A stretch of DNA of 64,000 nucleotides from Burkholderia sp. Bp9142 (GCF_003853415.1 NZ_QTPP01000013.1:1-64000); one strand, 5' to 3'. Shown: positions 1 to 9,083, counted from the first letter of the stretch. A program made the numbers and translations. Notes: generated by a model from the letters alone, not told the origin.

Positions 1-80
1 GTTCTTGTGCTTTGTGGCTGTTTCGGTCTTGTTGATTTTGCCGTCCTTTCTTCCGCTCTCTGCGCCGCACTTCAGCTTGG

Positions 81-239
81 CCGCCCCCCCCCCCCCCCCC
101 CCCCCCACCCCCCCCCGCCGCGCCCCCCCCCCCCCCCCCCGCGCGGCGCGCCCGCCCCCCGCGCCCGCCGCCCGGGGCGCGGGGGCGGCCCTGCCGCCGC
201 CCGCCCCCCCCGCGGCGCCCGTCACGCCCCGCCCGGCCA
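81..239. other. Extreme C-rich low-complexity tract
   Basis: This stretch is almost pure C with some G and includes a run of more than 20 consecutive C. It abuts the stop codon of the first real gene. Open frames through it give only proline, arginine and alanine strings. It does not look like normal Burkholderia intergenic DNA. A low-quality read end or assembly artefact is the simplest explanation; a true homopolymer-rich spacer is possible. Confidence 0.7.
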
Positions 240-1280
240 TCAGCCCACTTCGATAATCACCTTCAACGCATGGGTTTCGGCGGCGCGCCCGAACGTGTCG
301 TACGCGCGTTCCACGTCGTCGAGCGAGAACCGGTGCGTGATCAGGCGCTTCGGATCGAGGCGCCCGGCGCGCACGGTCTTCAGCAGCATCGGTGTGCTGA
401 CGGTGTCGACGAGCCGCGTCGTGATCGAGATGTTGCGATCCCACAGCTTCTCGAGGTGCAGGTCGGCCTTGACGCCATGCACGCCGACGTTCGCGACGAC
501 CCCGCCGGGTGCCACGAGCGACGTGCACATCTCGAACGTCGCCGGAATGCCGACCGCTTCGATCGCGCAATCCACGCCGACGCCGTCGGTCAGCTGCATC
601 ACGTCCGCCACCGGGTCGCCGGTGCGGCCGTCGAGGCAGTCGGTCGCGCCGAAGCGCCGCGCGATCTCGAGGCGGTTGCCATCCGGGTCGATCATGATGA
701 TCCGCGCCGGCGAATAGAACTGCGCGGTCAGCAACGCGGCCAGCCCGATCGGCCCTGCGCCGACGATCGCGACCGAGCAGCCCGGCTGCACCTTGCCGTT
801 GAGCACGCCGCATTCGAATCCGGTCGGCAGGATGTCGGACAGCATCACGAGCGCGTCCTCGTCCGCGCCCGGCGGGATCCGGTACAGGCTGGTCTGCGCA
901 TGCGGGATGCGCACGTACTCGGCCTGCGTGCCGTCGATCCGGTTGCCGAGAATCCAGCCACCCGTCGTGCAATGCGAGTACAGCCCGCGGCGGCAGTACT
1001 CGCAGCGGCCGCACGACGAGATGCAGGAAATCAGCACGTGATCGCCCGGCTTCAGCGAGTCGACCGCGGCGCCGACCTGCTCGACGACACCCACGCCTTC
1101 GTGGCCGAGAATGCGGCCCGGTTCGCACGTCGGCACGTCGCCCTTGAGGATGTGCAGGTCGGTGCCGCAGATCGTCGTGCGCGTCACGCGCACGATCGCG
1201 TCGGTCGGAGACTGCAGTTCCGGTTTGGGCCGCCGTTCGAGCGCCTTGCGCCCGGGGCCGTGATACACGAGTGCTTTCAT
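240..1280 (-). CDS. Zinc-dependent alcohol dehydrogenase (MDR family)
   Basis: This 346-aa medium-chain dehydrogenase has the catalytic zinc motif CGTDLH and the GHEGVGVVEQVG signature. The structural-zinc cysteines are in CGRCEYCRRGLYSHC, and the nucleotide fold has GAGPIGLAA followed by an acidic residue that suggests NAD(H). It probably interconverts short alcohols and aldehydes and could reoxidise NADH when oxygen is scarce. The start is the ATG after GGAGGAACAGCG and shares ATGA with the stop of the pta-like gene. The frame stays open far upstream, but that part is a shadow of the neighbour. It is the last gene of the PHA operon. The exact substrate cannot be told from sequence. Confidence 0.93.
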   Translation of the reverse strand: MKALVYHGPGRKALERRPKPELQSPTDAIVRVTRTTICGTDLHILKGDVPTCEPGRILGHEGVGVVEQVGAAVDSLKPGDHVLISCISSCGRCEYCRRGLYSHCTTGGWILGNRIDGTQAEYVRIPHAQTSLYRIPPGADEDALVMLSDILPTGFECGVLNGKVQPGCSVAIVGAGPIGLAALLTAQFYSPARIIMIDPDGNRLEIARRFGATDCLDGRTGDPVADVMQLTDGVGVDCAIEAVGIPATFEMCTSLVAPGGVVANVGVHGVKADLHLEKLWDRNISITTRLVDTVSTPMLLKTVRAGRLDPKRLITHRFSLDDVERAYDTFGRAAETHALKVIIEVG

Positions 1281-2308
1281 CGCTGTTCCTCCATTGAAAG
1301 GTTGGCCTGTTCGTTCAGCGACACGGACGCATGCCGGCCCTGTGCCAGCAGCACCGCGAGCGCGCAGGACGCGACCCGCACGGCCACGCCGTCGGCGCGG
1401 CTCGTCAGCACGATCGGCACGCGCGCGCCCACGACGACGCCTGCGTTCGCGGCACCGCCCAGGTATTCGAGCTGTTTCGCGAGCATGTTGCCCGCTTCGA
1501 TATCGGGCACGACCAGGATGTCGGCGCGGCCGGCGACCGGAGAATCGATCCCCTTGTCGCGCGCGGCCCGCTGCGATATCGCGTTGTCGAACGCGAGCGG
1601 GCCGTCGACGATCGCCCCCGTGATCTGGCCGCGCTCGGCCATCTTCGCGAGTGCCGCCGCGTCGAGCGTCGAACGCATCGCCGGATTGACGGTCTCGACC
1701 GCGCACAGCACGGCCACGCGCGGGCACGCCACGCCCAGTGCATGCGCGACGTCGATCGCGTTCTGCGTGATGGCCGCCTTCTGCGCAAGATCCGGCGCGA
1801 TGTTTACCGCCGCGTCCGTCAGGATGAACGGCCGTGGATACGCCGGTGCCTCGATCAGGAAACAGTGCGACACGCGCTTGTCCGTGCGCAGGCCCGATGC
1901 CGCGGCGACGACCGCGCCCATCAGCTCGTCCGTATGCAGGCTGCCCTTCATCAGCGCGCCGGCACGGCCGGACGCCGCGAGTTCGACCGCGCGGGCCGCT
2001 GCCGCATGGCTGTGCGGGACGTCCTCGATCGTCCATTTCGCCAGATCGACACCCGCCTCGTCCGCCACGCGCAACACCTTCGCGCGCGGCGCGACGATCA
2101 ACGGCTCGATCGATGCGCCCAACGGCGATGCGTCGATCGCGGCAAGCGTGGCGAGGCTCGCCGCATCGCACGGATGCACGACGGCGACGGCGAGCGGCGG
2201 CGCATGGCGCGCACGCGCGATCAGGTCGGGCAGCGCGCCGTCCGCACGCGGCAACAGGCCGGGCAGGCGCGCGCTGTCAGGTGTATCCGGATGCAGGTTC
2301 GCGTTCAT
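1277..2308 (-). CDS. pta: Phosphate acetyl/butyryltransferase
   Basis: This 343-aa protein belongs to the PTA_PTB family, which converts acyl-CoA plus phosphate to acyl phosphate plus CoA. It is the short, single-domain form rather than the ~700-aa enterobacterial Pta. The C-terminal half carries the family's PVAGRADILVVPDIEAGN segment, with GALMKGSLHTDELM earlier. It overlaps the gene on each side by ATGA, so translation is probably coupled. With the acetate kinase encoded on the other arm of the divergent promoter it would form an acetyl-CoA to acetate route that yields ATP. Butyryl-CoA is also a possible substrate, so the symbol is provisional. Confidence 0.88.
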   Translation of the reverse strand: MNANLHPDTPDSARLPGLLPRADGALPDLIARARHAPPLAVAVVHPCDAASLATLAAIDASPLGASIEPLIVAPRAKVLRVADEAGVDLAKWTIEDVPHSHAAAARAVELAASGRAGALMKGSLHTDELMGAVVAAASGLRTDKRVSHCFLIEAPAYPRPFILTDAAVNIAPDLAQKAAITQNAIDVAHALGVACPRVAVLCAVETVNPAMRSTLDAAALAKMAERGQITGAIVDGPLAFDNAISQRAARDKGIDSPVAGRADILVVPDIEAGNMLAKQLEYLGGAANAGVVVGARVPIVLTSRADGVAVRVASCALAVLLAQGRHASVSLNEQANLSMEEQR

Positions 2309-4119
2309 TTCTCGAGCACGTAGTGGCCGGGCGCCGCGGCGAAGCCGGCGGCCGGCACGCGGGCCGGCACGTCACCCGACGAATGCGCGCGCAGCCAGTC
2401 GCGCCAGCACGTCCACCACGATCCGTCGACCGCCGGCGTTTCGCGCACGAAGTCGTGCCGGCTGCGATAAGGCGCGCCGGGCTCGCGCGTCGCGCAGCGA
2501 TAGTGGCGTCCCGGATGGCCGGGCTCGGACACGATGCCGGCATTGTGGCCGCCCGACGTGAGCACGAAGGTCAGCGCGTGATGCGTGAGCAGATGGAGCT
2601 TGTAGACGGAACGCCAGGGCGACACGTGATCGCGCTCGGTGCCGACCACGAACGTCGGCACGTCGATATCCGACAGCGCGACCGGCCGGCCGTCGACGCA
2701 GTAGCGGCCGGCCGCGAGATCGTTGTCGAGGAAGAGCCGCGTCAGGTATTCCGTATGCATGCGATACGGCATGCGCGTGGTGTCCGCATTCCACGACATC
2801 AGGTCGTTCGGCTTCGTACGCGTGCCGAGCAGGTATTCGCTCATCATCCGCGACCAGATCAGGTCGCGCGCGTTCAGCAGTTCGAACGCGGCGGACATTT
2901 GCGCGCCGTCCAGGTAGCCCTGCCGCCACATCAGCGCATCGAGCGCGGACAGTTCGCTGGCGTCGATGAAGAGGCCCAGCTCGCCGGGTTCGCTGAAATC
3001 GGTCAGGGCCGCCAGCAACGTGACGGACCGCAACGCGTCGTGTTGCCGACCGTCGCGCGCGAGCGCCGCCGCGCCGATCGCCAGCAGCGTGCCGCCGAGG
3101 CAATAGCCGACCGCGTGGACGGCTTCGCCGCAGATCGAACGGGCGGCGTCGAGCGCCGCCATGCAGCCGTCACGCAGATAATCGTCGAGCCCGAGCTCGC
3201 GCGCTTCCGCGCCAGGATTGCGCCACGAGACGGCAAACACCGTGTAGCCGGAATCGACGAGGAAGCGGATCAGCGAATTGTGCGGCTGCAGGTCGAGGAT
3301 GTAGTACTTCATGATCCATGACGGCACGATCAGGATCGGCTCGCGTGCGACGCCCGCCGTCGTCGGGTCGTACTGCAGCAGTTCGCACAACGCGTTGCGC
3401 CATACGACGCGCCCCGGCGTGATTGCCACGTCGTGCCCCGGCAGATAGCCGCGCGCGTCGCGGGCCCGCGTGCCGCTCGCGCGATCGAACAACGCATTCG
3501 CATCGTCCAGCCAGTGCCGGAAGCCTGCCGCGAGATTCATGCCGCCGCTGCGCATCGTCGCGTCGAGCACGACCGGGTTGGTCGCCAGGAAATTGCCCGG
3601 CGAGCAGGCATCGAGCCACTGTCGTGCGGCGAACCCGACCAGTTCCTCATGATGCCGTTCGACGCCCGGCACATCGCGCGTCGCGTCGTGCCACCAGCGC
3701 TGGATCGACAGGAAGCCGTCGCGATACGCGCGAAACGGCCATCCGGCCCACGCGGGTGCGGCGAAGCGGGGATCGGCCTCGCCGGCGTGCACGGCCAGGC
3801 CGCTCGCGTCCGCATCGTCGGCGTCGCCCTGCTGCGCCGACGGCGCAAGGGCGGCCAGCCACGCCTGGGTCGCGAGCTCGAAGCATTTCCCGGGCGCCAC
3901 CGCCAGATGCGCGCTCCAGTCGAACATCGCCAGCGCCATCGACACGGGCGACAGCCCGAACGTCATCGCCGCCACGTTCGCATGCGCCGCGCGGTTCCAT
4001 TGTTCGGCGGGCGTCGTACCGGCGCGCGAGCATTCGGTCACGCGCGATGCCGACTCATCCTCGCGCGGCGGCCGCCTCGACTCGCGCCCGAACGGCGCGC
4101 GCATGACGGACGCTTTCAT
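2305..4119 (-). CDS. phaC: Poly(3-hydroxyalkanoate) synthase (PhaC family)
   Basis: This 604-aa polymerase makes poly-3-hydroxybutyrate from hydroxyacyl-CoA at the granule surface. It has the PhaC N-terminal domain (about residues 90-260) and an alpha/beta-hydrolase core with the lipase-like box GYCLGG. The nucleophile is Cys340. Downstream are an Asp in ERDHVSP and a His in SGGHNAG, so the catalytic triad looks intact. The length fits class I synthases. The chosen ATG shares ATGA with the stop of the upstream reductase; the frame runs on through that gene but only as a shadow. Its place after phasin and reductase genes supports polymer storage as an electron sink. Confidence 0.95.
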   Translation of the reverse strand: MKASVMRAPFGRESRRPPREDESASRVTECSRAGTTPAEQWNRAAHANVAAMTFGLSPVSMALAMFDWSAHLAVAPGKCFELATQAWLAALAPSAQQGDADDADASGLAVHAGEADPRFAAPAWAGWPFRAYRDGFLSIQRWWHDATRDVPGVERHHEELVGFAARQWLDACSPGNFLATNPVVLDATMRSGGMNLAAGFRHWLDDANALFDRASGTRARDARGYLPGHDVAITPGRVVWRNALCELLQYDPTTAGVAREPILIVPSWIMKYYILDLQPHNSLIRFLVDSGYTVFAVSWRNPGAEARELGLDDYLRDGCMAALDAARSICGEAVHAVGYCLGGTLLAIGAAALARDGRQHDALRSVTLLAALTDFSEPGELGLFIDASELSALDALMWRQGYLDGAQMSAAFELLNARDLIWSRMMSEYLLGTRTKPNDLMSWNADTTRMPYRMHTEYLTRLFLDNDLAAGRYCVDGRPVALSDIDVPTFVVGTERDHVSPWRSVYKLHLLTHHALTFVLTSGGHNAGIVSEPGHPGRHYRCATREPGAPYRSRHDFVRETPAVDGSWWTCWRDWLRAHSSGDVPARVPAAGFAAAPGHYVLEK

Positions 4120-4862
4120 CGCATGTGCATCCCGCCATTGACGTCGAATTCCGCGCCGGTCGCGAATGCCCCCGCGTCGGCGCACAGAAAGGCGACGAGC
4201 TCGGCGATTTCGCCGGGGGCGCCAAGGCGGCCGACCGGAATCTGCGGCAGGATCTTCGTGTCGAGCACCTCCTTCGGCACCGATTCGAGCATCGCGGTCG
4301 CCAGGTAACCGGGCGCGACCGTGTTGACCGTCACGCCGTGGCGCGCGAGCTCGAGCGCCAGCGCCTTCGTGAAGCCATGGATGCCGGCCTTCGCGGCCGC
4401 GTAGTTTGCCTGCCCGTATGCGCCGCGCGAGCCGTTCACCGAGCCGATGTTCACGATCCGCCCGAAGCCGGCTTCGATCATGCCCGGCACGAACGGCTTC
4501 GTCATGTTGAACATGCCGTCGAGATTGGTGCGCAACACCGCATCCCACATGCTCTTGGTCATCTTCACGAAGGTGGCGTCGTGCGTGACCCCGGCGTTGT
4601 TGACGAGCACGTCGACGCGCCCGAACTCGGCCAGCACGCGTGCCGCGCAGTGCTGGCACGAATCGTAGTCGGCAACGTCGACCTCGAACGCGTGGAACGT
4701 CCGGCCCGCGTCGCGTTCCTGCGTGAGCCACGTCGCGACGTGGTCGTTGCGTTCCGTGTGCGACACGGCCACCGTCATGCCGGCATCGTGCAGCCGCCGG
4801 CTGATCGCGGCGCCGAGGCCGCCCATTCCGCCCGTGACGAACGCGACACGCTCAGCGCGCAT
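4116..4862 (-). CDS. phbB: Acetoacetyl-CoA reductase (SDR)
   Basis: This 248-aa short-chain dehydrogenase has the cofactor motif TGGMGGLG near its N-terminus, the NNAG motif, a catalytic Ser (NIGSVNG) and YAAAK as the Tyr-Lys pair. It closely resembles PhaB/PhbB enzymes, which reduce acetoacetyl-CoA to (R)-3-hydroxybutyryl-CoA with NADPH. That product feeds the synthase encoded directly downstream. Its start overlaps the phasin gene by 11 bp and its stop overlaps phaC by ATGA. No thiolase gene is seen in the window, so acetoacetyl-CoA must come from elsewhere. Confidence 0.93.
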   Translation of the reverse strand: MRAERVAFVTGGMGGLGAAISRRLHDAGMTVAVSHTERNDHVATWLTQERDAGRTFHAFEVDVADYDSCQHCAARVLAEFGRVDVLVNNAGVTHDATFVKMTKSMWDAVLRTNLDGMFNMTKPFVPGMIEAGFGRIVNIGSVNGSRGAYGQANYAAAKAGIHGFTKALALELARHGVTVNTVAPGYLATAMLESVPKEVLDTKILPQIPVGRLGAPGEIAELVAFLCADAGAFATGAEFDVNGGMHMR

Positions 4863-5391
4863 GACCGTTCTCCCGTGCGTCGGTGATGCCGTTCAGGCGC
4901 CGCGGCGCGACCGGCGCCCCGTCGTACGCGGCGGCCGCGTCCTCGATCCCGCGCTCCAGTGCCGCCATCCAGTCGGCCCACGGCATGCTGGCCTCGTTGA
5001 CCACGGCCAGCCGCTCCAGGTCGGGCAGCCAGTCGGTCTGATAACCCGACAGCACGCCCGTGCCGTATTCGCGCAGCCAGCTGCGCCACGCGCCGGCGCT
5101 CTCGTATTGCGCACGCATGCACAGCTCGGCGGCGTCCTGCCAGATCGCGACGCTCGCGATCGCATAGTCGCGCATCACCTGCCGGGTTGCCGCGCCGAAG
5201 GCCGTCCACTCTTTCGTATCCGCAAGCGCCTGCTGCAGCTGGCGCACCGCGTGGCGGTCCCGCTCGATGCGCCGCCCTGCCAGCGCATGCCATTCATGCT
5301 GCCAGTCGCGGTTCAGCGCGGCCGTGCGCAGCGCGAGATCGCAGCCCGCGCGGCAAACGTCGTTCGGTGTCGTCAAAGCGTACGTGCTCAT
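4852..5391 (-). CDS. Phasin-like PHA granule protein
   Basis: This 179-aa protein is rich in alanine and amphipathic helix and has no catalytic motif, as in phasins, which coat PHA granules. The role rests mainly on its position as first gene of an operon with reductase and synthase. The start is the ATG behind GGAGGGAAGCCG; a longer open frame of 232 codons runs upstream but crosses the promoter region and FNR box. The gene overlaps the reductase by 11 bp. Transcription probably starts from the divergent region at 5392-5581. Confidence 0.75.
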   Translation of the reverse strand: MSTYALTTPNDVCRAGCDLALRTAALNRDWQHEWHALAGRRIERDRHAVRQLQQALADTKEWTAFGAATRQVMRDYAIASVAIWQDAAELCMRAQYESAGAWRSWLREYGTGVLSGYQTDWLPDLERLAVVNEASMPWADWMAALERGIEDAAAAYDGAPVAPRRLNGITDARENGHAR

Positions 5392-5500
5392 CGGCTTCCC
5401 TCCTTCGATCCGATCCATGGGTTGGCATCCCGCCTCATGCCGCCTGCCCGTGACCGGCATCGCGACTGCTTCACTGTGCGGGCATCGCGCGCGGCTGCCG

Positions 5501-5514
5501 TTGATCTGAGTCAA
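5501..5514. promoter_or_regulatory. FNR-type box between divergent operons
   Basis: TTGATCTGAGTCAA matches the FNR consensus TTGAT-N4-ATCAA at 9 of 10 half-site bases. For the rightward usp-ackA unit, TAGACT at 5536-5541 is a plausible -10, placing the box near -41.5 (class II spacing). The same palindrome could also serve the leftward PHA operon. Confidence 0.82.
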
Positions 5515-5581
5515 GTGCGAGGAAACCCTGCTCCGTAGACTGGATTGCACTGGCGGATCACCCGTCGATGGAGCGATTCCG

Positions 5582-6421
5582 ATGAGCTACAAGAGCATAG
5601 TCGTGCACCTCGATACGAGCGTCCGCGCGCATTCGCGCCTCGAGCTCGCGTTGCGCCTCTCCCGGCGCTTCGGTGCGCATCTGACCGGCCTGTTCGCGGT
5701 CTACACGCCGGAGCCGCATTCGTTCTACGTGATGGCCGGGTCCGCCGATTACTTCCGCGCGCACCGCGAACAGCGCGACGAACGGCTCGCCGCGCTGGAG
5801 CGCCTGTTCCATGCCGAGACGGCACGCGCGAAAGTGCCGGCAGCCTGGGTTCGTGCCGACGAGCGCGCGAACCTGGCCGTGCCGCGCGCCGCACGTCTTG
5901 CCGACCTCGTGATTGCCGGCCAGAGCGACCCGAACGATCCCGAGACCTACATCGACGACCAGTTTCCGGAGACCCTCGTGTTGTCCGCGGGCCGCCCGGT
6001 GCTGTTCGTGCCGTACACCGGGGAATTCCCGTCGATCGGCGAACGGGTGCTCGTCGCCTGGGACGGCAGCCGGGAAGCCGCCCGCGCCGCGCATGACGCG
6101 ATGCCCTTTCTCGAGCATGCCAAGCGCACGACGGTCGTCGCCGTGGTGGACGGCGACTCGGAAGCGGCGGCCACGCGGATCCCGGCCGCCGATGCCGCGT
6201 TGATGCTGGCGCGCCATGCGCCCGACGTGACCGTGCTCGACATCGGTGCCGGCCCCGGTTCGTCGGCCGGCGACACGCTGCTGTCACGGGCGTATGAAAC
6301 GGGTTCCGACCTGCTCGTGATGGGCGCTTACGGTCATCCGCGCTGGCGTGAGCTGGTGATGGGCGGCGCCACGCGCACGGTGCTGGCGTCGATGACGCTG
6401 CCGGTGCTGATGTCGCACTGA
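5582..6421 (+). CDS. Universal stress protein, tandem-domain
   Basis: This 279-aa UspA-family protein has two Usp folds. The N-terminal half starts SYKSIVVHLDTS; the C-terminal half ends with the nucleotide-binding type pattern MGAYGHPRWRELVMGGATRTVL. The double-domain size is typical of Burkholderia Usp proteins induced by low oxygen. An RBS (GGAG) lies a few bases before the ATG. It is the first gene of a unit with acetate kinase and is preceded by the FNR box at 5501. The biochemical role of such proteins is not established. Confidence 0.93.
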   Translation: MSYKSIVVHLDTSVRAHSRLELALRLSRRFGAHLTGLFAVYTPEPHSFYVMAGSADYFRAHREQRDERLAALERLFHAETARAKVPAAWVRADERANLAVPRAARLADLVIAGQSDPNDPETYIDDQFPETLVLSAGRPVLFVPYTGEFPSIGERVLVAWDGSREAARAAHDAMPFLEHAKRTTVVAVVDGDSEAAATRIPAADAALMLARHAPDVTVLDIGAGPGSSAGDTLLSRAYETGSDLLVMGAYGHPRWRELVMGGATRTVLASMTLPVLMSH

Positions 6422-6429
6422 GCCGGCCG

Positions 6430-7629
6430 ATGCGTACGCTGGCGCTCCTCGTCGTCAATGCCGGTTCGTCGAGCGTGAAGTTCGCCGTCTTTGCGTATCC
6501 GCCGCACGGCGATCCCGCGCGGCGGCCGCTGCACGACGGCGAAGCGGTCGCGACCGGCAACGGCGTGTCGATCCGCTTCGATGCCGAGCCGGGCGACTCG
6601 CTGCCGCTGGTCGCGGGCGATCCCTACCGCGCCGTGCTCGCGCGGATCGCGATGTGGATCCGCGTGCAGCTGCCGCACGTCACGCTCGGCGCGATCGCGC
6701 ATCGCGTCGTGCACGGCGGCGCGCAGTACGTGGAGCCGGTGGTCGTCGACGACACAGTGCTGGACGCGCTTCGCACGCTGACGCCGCTGGCGCCCTTGCA
6801 TCAGCCGCACAGCCTGGACGCGATCGACGCGCTGCGCGACGCGTTTCCGGACGTCGCGCAAATCGCGGTGTTCGACACGGCGTTTCATCGCACGCTGCCA
6901 CGTGTCGAGCAATTGCTGCCTCTGCCGCATGCGTGGTTCGACCAGGGCGTGCGCCGCTACGGGTTCCACGGGCTGTCGTACGAATACCTGGCCGTCGCGC
7001 TCGACGAGTCGTTCGGCGCGCGCGCGCACGGCCGGGTGATCGCGGCTCATCTCGGCAGCGGCGCGAGCCTGTGCGCGCTGCGCGACTGCCGCAGCGTCGC
7101 GACGACCATGGGCTTCTCCGCGCTCGACGGATTGATGATGAGCACCCGCTGCGGGACGCTCGATCCGGGCGTCGTCCTGCACCTGCTCGAGGTCGCGAAG
7201 CTGTCGGGCGACGACCTGGGGCACCTGCTGTATCACGAGTCGGGGCTCAAGGGCGTCTCGGGTGCGTCCGGCGATCCGCGCGTGCTGCTCGCGTGCGAAG
7301 CGGCCGGCGACACGCGGGCCCGCGATGCGCTGGCACTGTACGTCCATCGCATCGTGCGCGAGACCGGTGCGCTGAGCGCACTGCTCGGCGGCCTGGACAT
7401 GCTGGTCTTCACGGCGGGCATCGGCGAGCATTCGGCGGAATTGCGCGCGCGGATCTGCGCGTCGCTCGGCTGGCTCGGCATCGCGCTCGACGCACACGCG
7501 AATGCCGACCATGCGCATGTCGTGTCGTCTCCGTCGAGCGCGGTCACGGTCGTCGTGGAGCCGACCAACGAAGCGTGGGTCGCCGCGCGCGCCGCGGCGC
7601 GCGTGCTTCGCGGCAACCGCGACGGTTGA
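6430..7629 (+). CDS. ackA: Acetate kinase
   Basis: This 399-aa ASKHA-fold kinase carries the signature VVNAGSSSVKF at its N-terminus, the HRVVHGG segment and the GFHGLSYEY motif. HLGSGASLCAL and FTAGIGEHS are further conserved blocks. It transfers phosphate between acetyl phosphate and ADP, so with the pta product it gives substrate-level ATP under fermentative conditions. Only 8 bp separate it from the upstream usp, which points to one transcript. Its stop codon lies inside the FNR box that controls the next unit. Propionate or butyrate kinase activity is possible but less likely. Confidence 0.95.
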   Translation: MRTLALLVVNAGSSSVKFAVFAYPPHGDPARRPLHDGEAVATGNGVSIRFDAEPGDSLPLVAGDPYRAVLARIAMWIRVQLPHVTLGAIAHRVVHGGAQYVEPVVVDDTVLDALRTLTPLAPLHQPHSLDAIDALRDAFPDVAQIAVFDTAFHRTLPRVEQLLPLPHAWFDQGVRRYGFHGLSYEYLAVALDESFGARAHGRVIAAHLGSGASLCALRDCRSVATTMGFSALDGLMMSTRCGTLDPGVVLHLLEVAKLSGDDLGHLLYHESGLKGVSGASGDPRVLLACEAAGDTRARDALALYVHRIVRETGALSALLGGLDMLVFTAGIGEHSAELRARICASLGWLGIALDAHANADHAHVVSSPSSAVTVVVEPTNEAWVAARAAARVLRGNRDG

Positions 7630-7639
7630 TCCAGATCAG
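7626..7639. promoter_or_regulatory. FNR-type box at end of ackA
   Basis: TTGATCCAGATCAG differs from the perfect palindrome only at the last base. It begins in the ackA stop codon and lies 60 bp before the next usp start. A weak -10 candidate (GATGATT) lies around 7664-7670. Confidence 0.75.
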
Positions 7640-7698
7640 CGCGATCGGCCCGCATGCGCCGATGATGATTGCATCGACCTCGTTTCAAGGGAAACGCC

Positions 7699-8202
7699 AT
7701 GTACTCGAACATTCTGGTTGCGCTCGACGGCAGTGACACGTCGTCCCGCGCACTCGACGCCGCGCTGAACCTCGCGGCGGAGACGGGTGCACGGCTGACC
7801 CCGGTCTATGTCGTCGATGTGCTCGTGCCGGCCTACGACGCGTACGGATACGATCCGTCGATCCTGATCGATGCATTCCGCGAGGAAGGACTGCGCGTCA
7901 CGGAGGACGCGGCACGACGCATGAAGGCGCGCGACGTGGCCGGCACCCCGCAGATTTCCAATGTCGCGCCGGCGGGCGAGGACGTCGCGCAACGGATCGC
8001 CGGCCTCGCCGGCGAGCTCGATGCCGACCTGATCGTGCTCGGCACGCACGGCCGGCGCGGCTTTCGCCGCCTCGCGCTGGGCAGCGTGGCCGAACGCGTG
8101 CTGCGTCATGCCACGTGCCCGGTCCTGATGATTCCGGCGAGCTGCGCATCCGGGGCATCCGCCGAGACCGCCGCGGCATCAACCGAAAAGGAGCCGTCAT
8201 GA
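7699..8202 (+). CDS. Universal stress protein, single-domain
   Basis: This 167-aa UspA protein starts MYSNILVALDGSDTSSRAL. Its ATP-binding glycine motif is GTHGRRGFRRLALGSVAERVLRHA, so it is probably a nucleotide-binding Usp. The C-terminus has an Ala/Ser-rich tail. The ATG follows AAGGGAAACGCC; a start 30 bp earlier lacks an RBS. The stop overlaps the next usp by ATGA, so the pair is translationally coupled. The upstream FNR box suggests induction when oxygen falls. Confidence 0.93.
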   Translation: MYSNILVALDGSDTSSRALDAALNLAAETGARLTPVYVVDVLVPAYDAYGYDPSILIDAFREEGLRVTEDAARRMKARDVAGTPQISNVAPAGEDVAQRIAGLAGELDADLIVLGTHGRRGFRRLALGSVAERVLRHATCPVLMIPASCASGASAETAAASTEKEPS

Positions 8203-9032
8203 GCTACAAGACCCTGCTCGTCCACCTCGACGACAGCGAGCGCTGCAAGACGCGCGTCGACCTCGCGCTCGAACTCGCGGGACGCTGGAATGCCCACCTG
8301 ATCGGCCTCTACGTGGTCTGTCAGGACCTCTTCGAGCCGTTGCGGCGGCCTGACGAGCCGCTCAAGCTCGCCGTCTATGAACGCCTGTGCGAGCAGCGGC
8401 GCAAGGACGCGGAAGAAAGATTCCTGACGGCTGCCGAACGCGCCGGACGCAGCGTCGAATGGCAGGCGCCGGCCGGCGACGCGACCGATGCCGCGATCCT
8501 GCATGCGCGCCACGCCGATCTGCTGGTGCTGGGCCAGGAAGATCCCGACGACCGCATGACCTACGTGGCCCGCCATTTCATCGAGGATGTCGTGATGGGC
8601 AGCGGACGTCCGGCGATCGTCGTGCCCTACGCGGGCGACGTGCGAACGCTCGGCGAGAACGTGCTGATCGGCTGGGACGGCGGACGCGAAGCCGCGCGCG
8701 CGCTGGCCGATGCGCTGCCGCTGCTCGCCCGCGCGCGCTTCGTCAACGTCGAGACGGTGTCCCGCGGGCATCCCGATCCGGACAAGACGCCGGCGGGTGT
8801 CGATGTCGCCGCGTATCTCGAACGTCACGGCATTCGCGCGTCGTTCTCCACCACGCCGCGCGAACGGTCGGTGAGCGTGGGCGCGACGCTGCTGAACCGG
8901 GCGACCGACCTGCACGCGGACCTGCTGGTGATGGGCCTGTACAGTCATGCCCGCATGCACGAACGCGTGCTGGGCGGCGCGACGCGCACGATCCTCGAGA
9001 CGATGACGGTGCCGGTCCTGCTGTCCCACTGA
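8199..9032 (+). CDS. Universal stress protein, tandem-domain
   Basis: This 277-aa protein is a paralogue of the first usp in the window: it starts SYKTLLVHLDDSERCK and ends GGATRTILETMTVPVLLSH. It has two Usp folds. The motif MGLYSHARMHERVLGG replaces the canonical GxHGRRG pattern, so nucleotide binding may be weaker. The start overlaps the preceding usp (ATGA) and follows AAAAGGAGCCGTC, a strong RBS. A hairpin terminator follows its stop. Confidence 0.93.
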   Translation: MSYKTLLVHLDDSERCKTRVDLALELAGRWNAHLIGLYVVCQDLFEPLRRPDEPLKLAVYERLCEQRRKDAEERFLTAAERAGRSVEWQAPAGDATDAAILHARHADLLVLGQEDPDDRMTYVARHFIEDVVMGSGRPAIVVPYAGDVRTLGENVLIGWDGGREAARALADALPLLARARFVNVETVSRGHPDPDKTPAGVDVAAYLERHGIRASFSTTPRERSVSVGATLLNRATDLHADLLVMGLYSHARMHERVLGGATRTILETMTVPVLLSH

Positions 9033-9045
9033 GCGAGTGAAAGCC

Positions 9046-9065
9046 GGCAGCCGCAAGCGGCTGCC
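9046..9065. terminator. Bidirectional hairpin between convergent usp genes
   Basis: GGCAGCCG and CGGCTGCC form an 8-bp perfect stem with a CAAG loop, flanked by AAGCC and CGCTT. It lies in the 51-bp gap between two convergent usp genes, where a shared terminator is expected. There is no strong U tract. Confidence 0.6.
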
Positions 9066-9083
9066 CGCTTCCTGTCACGACCG

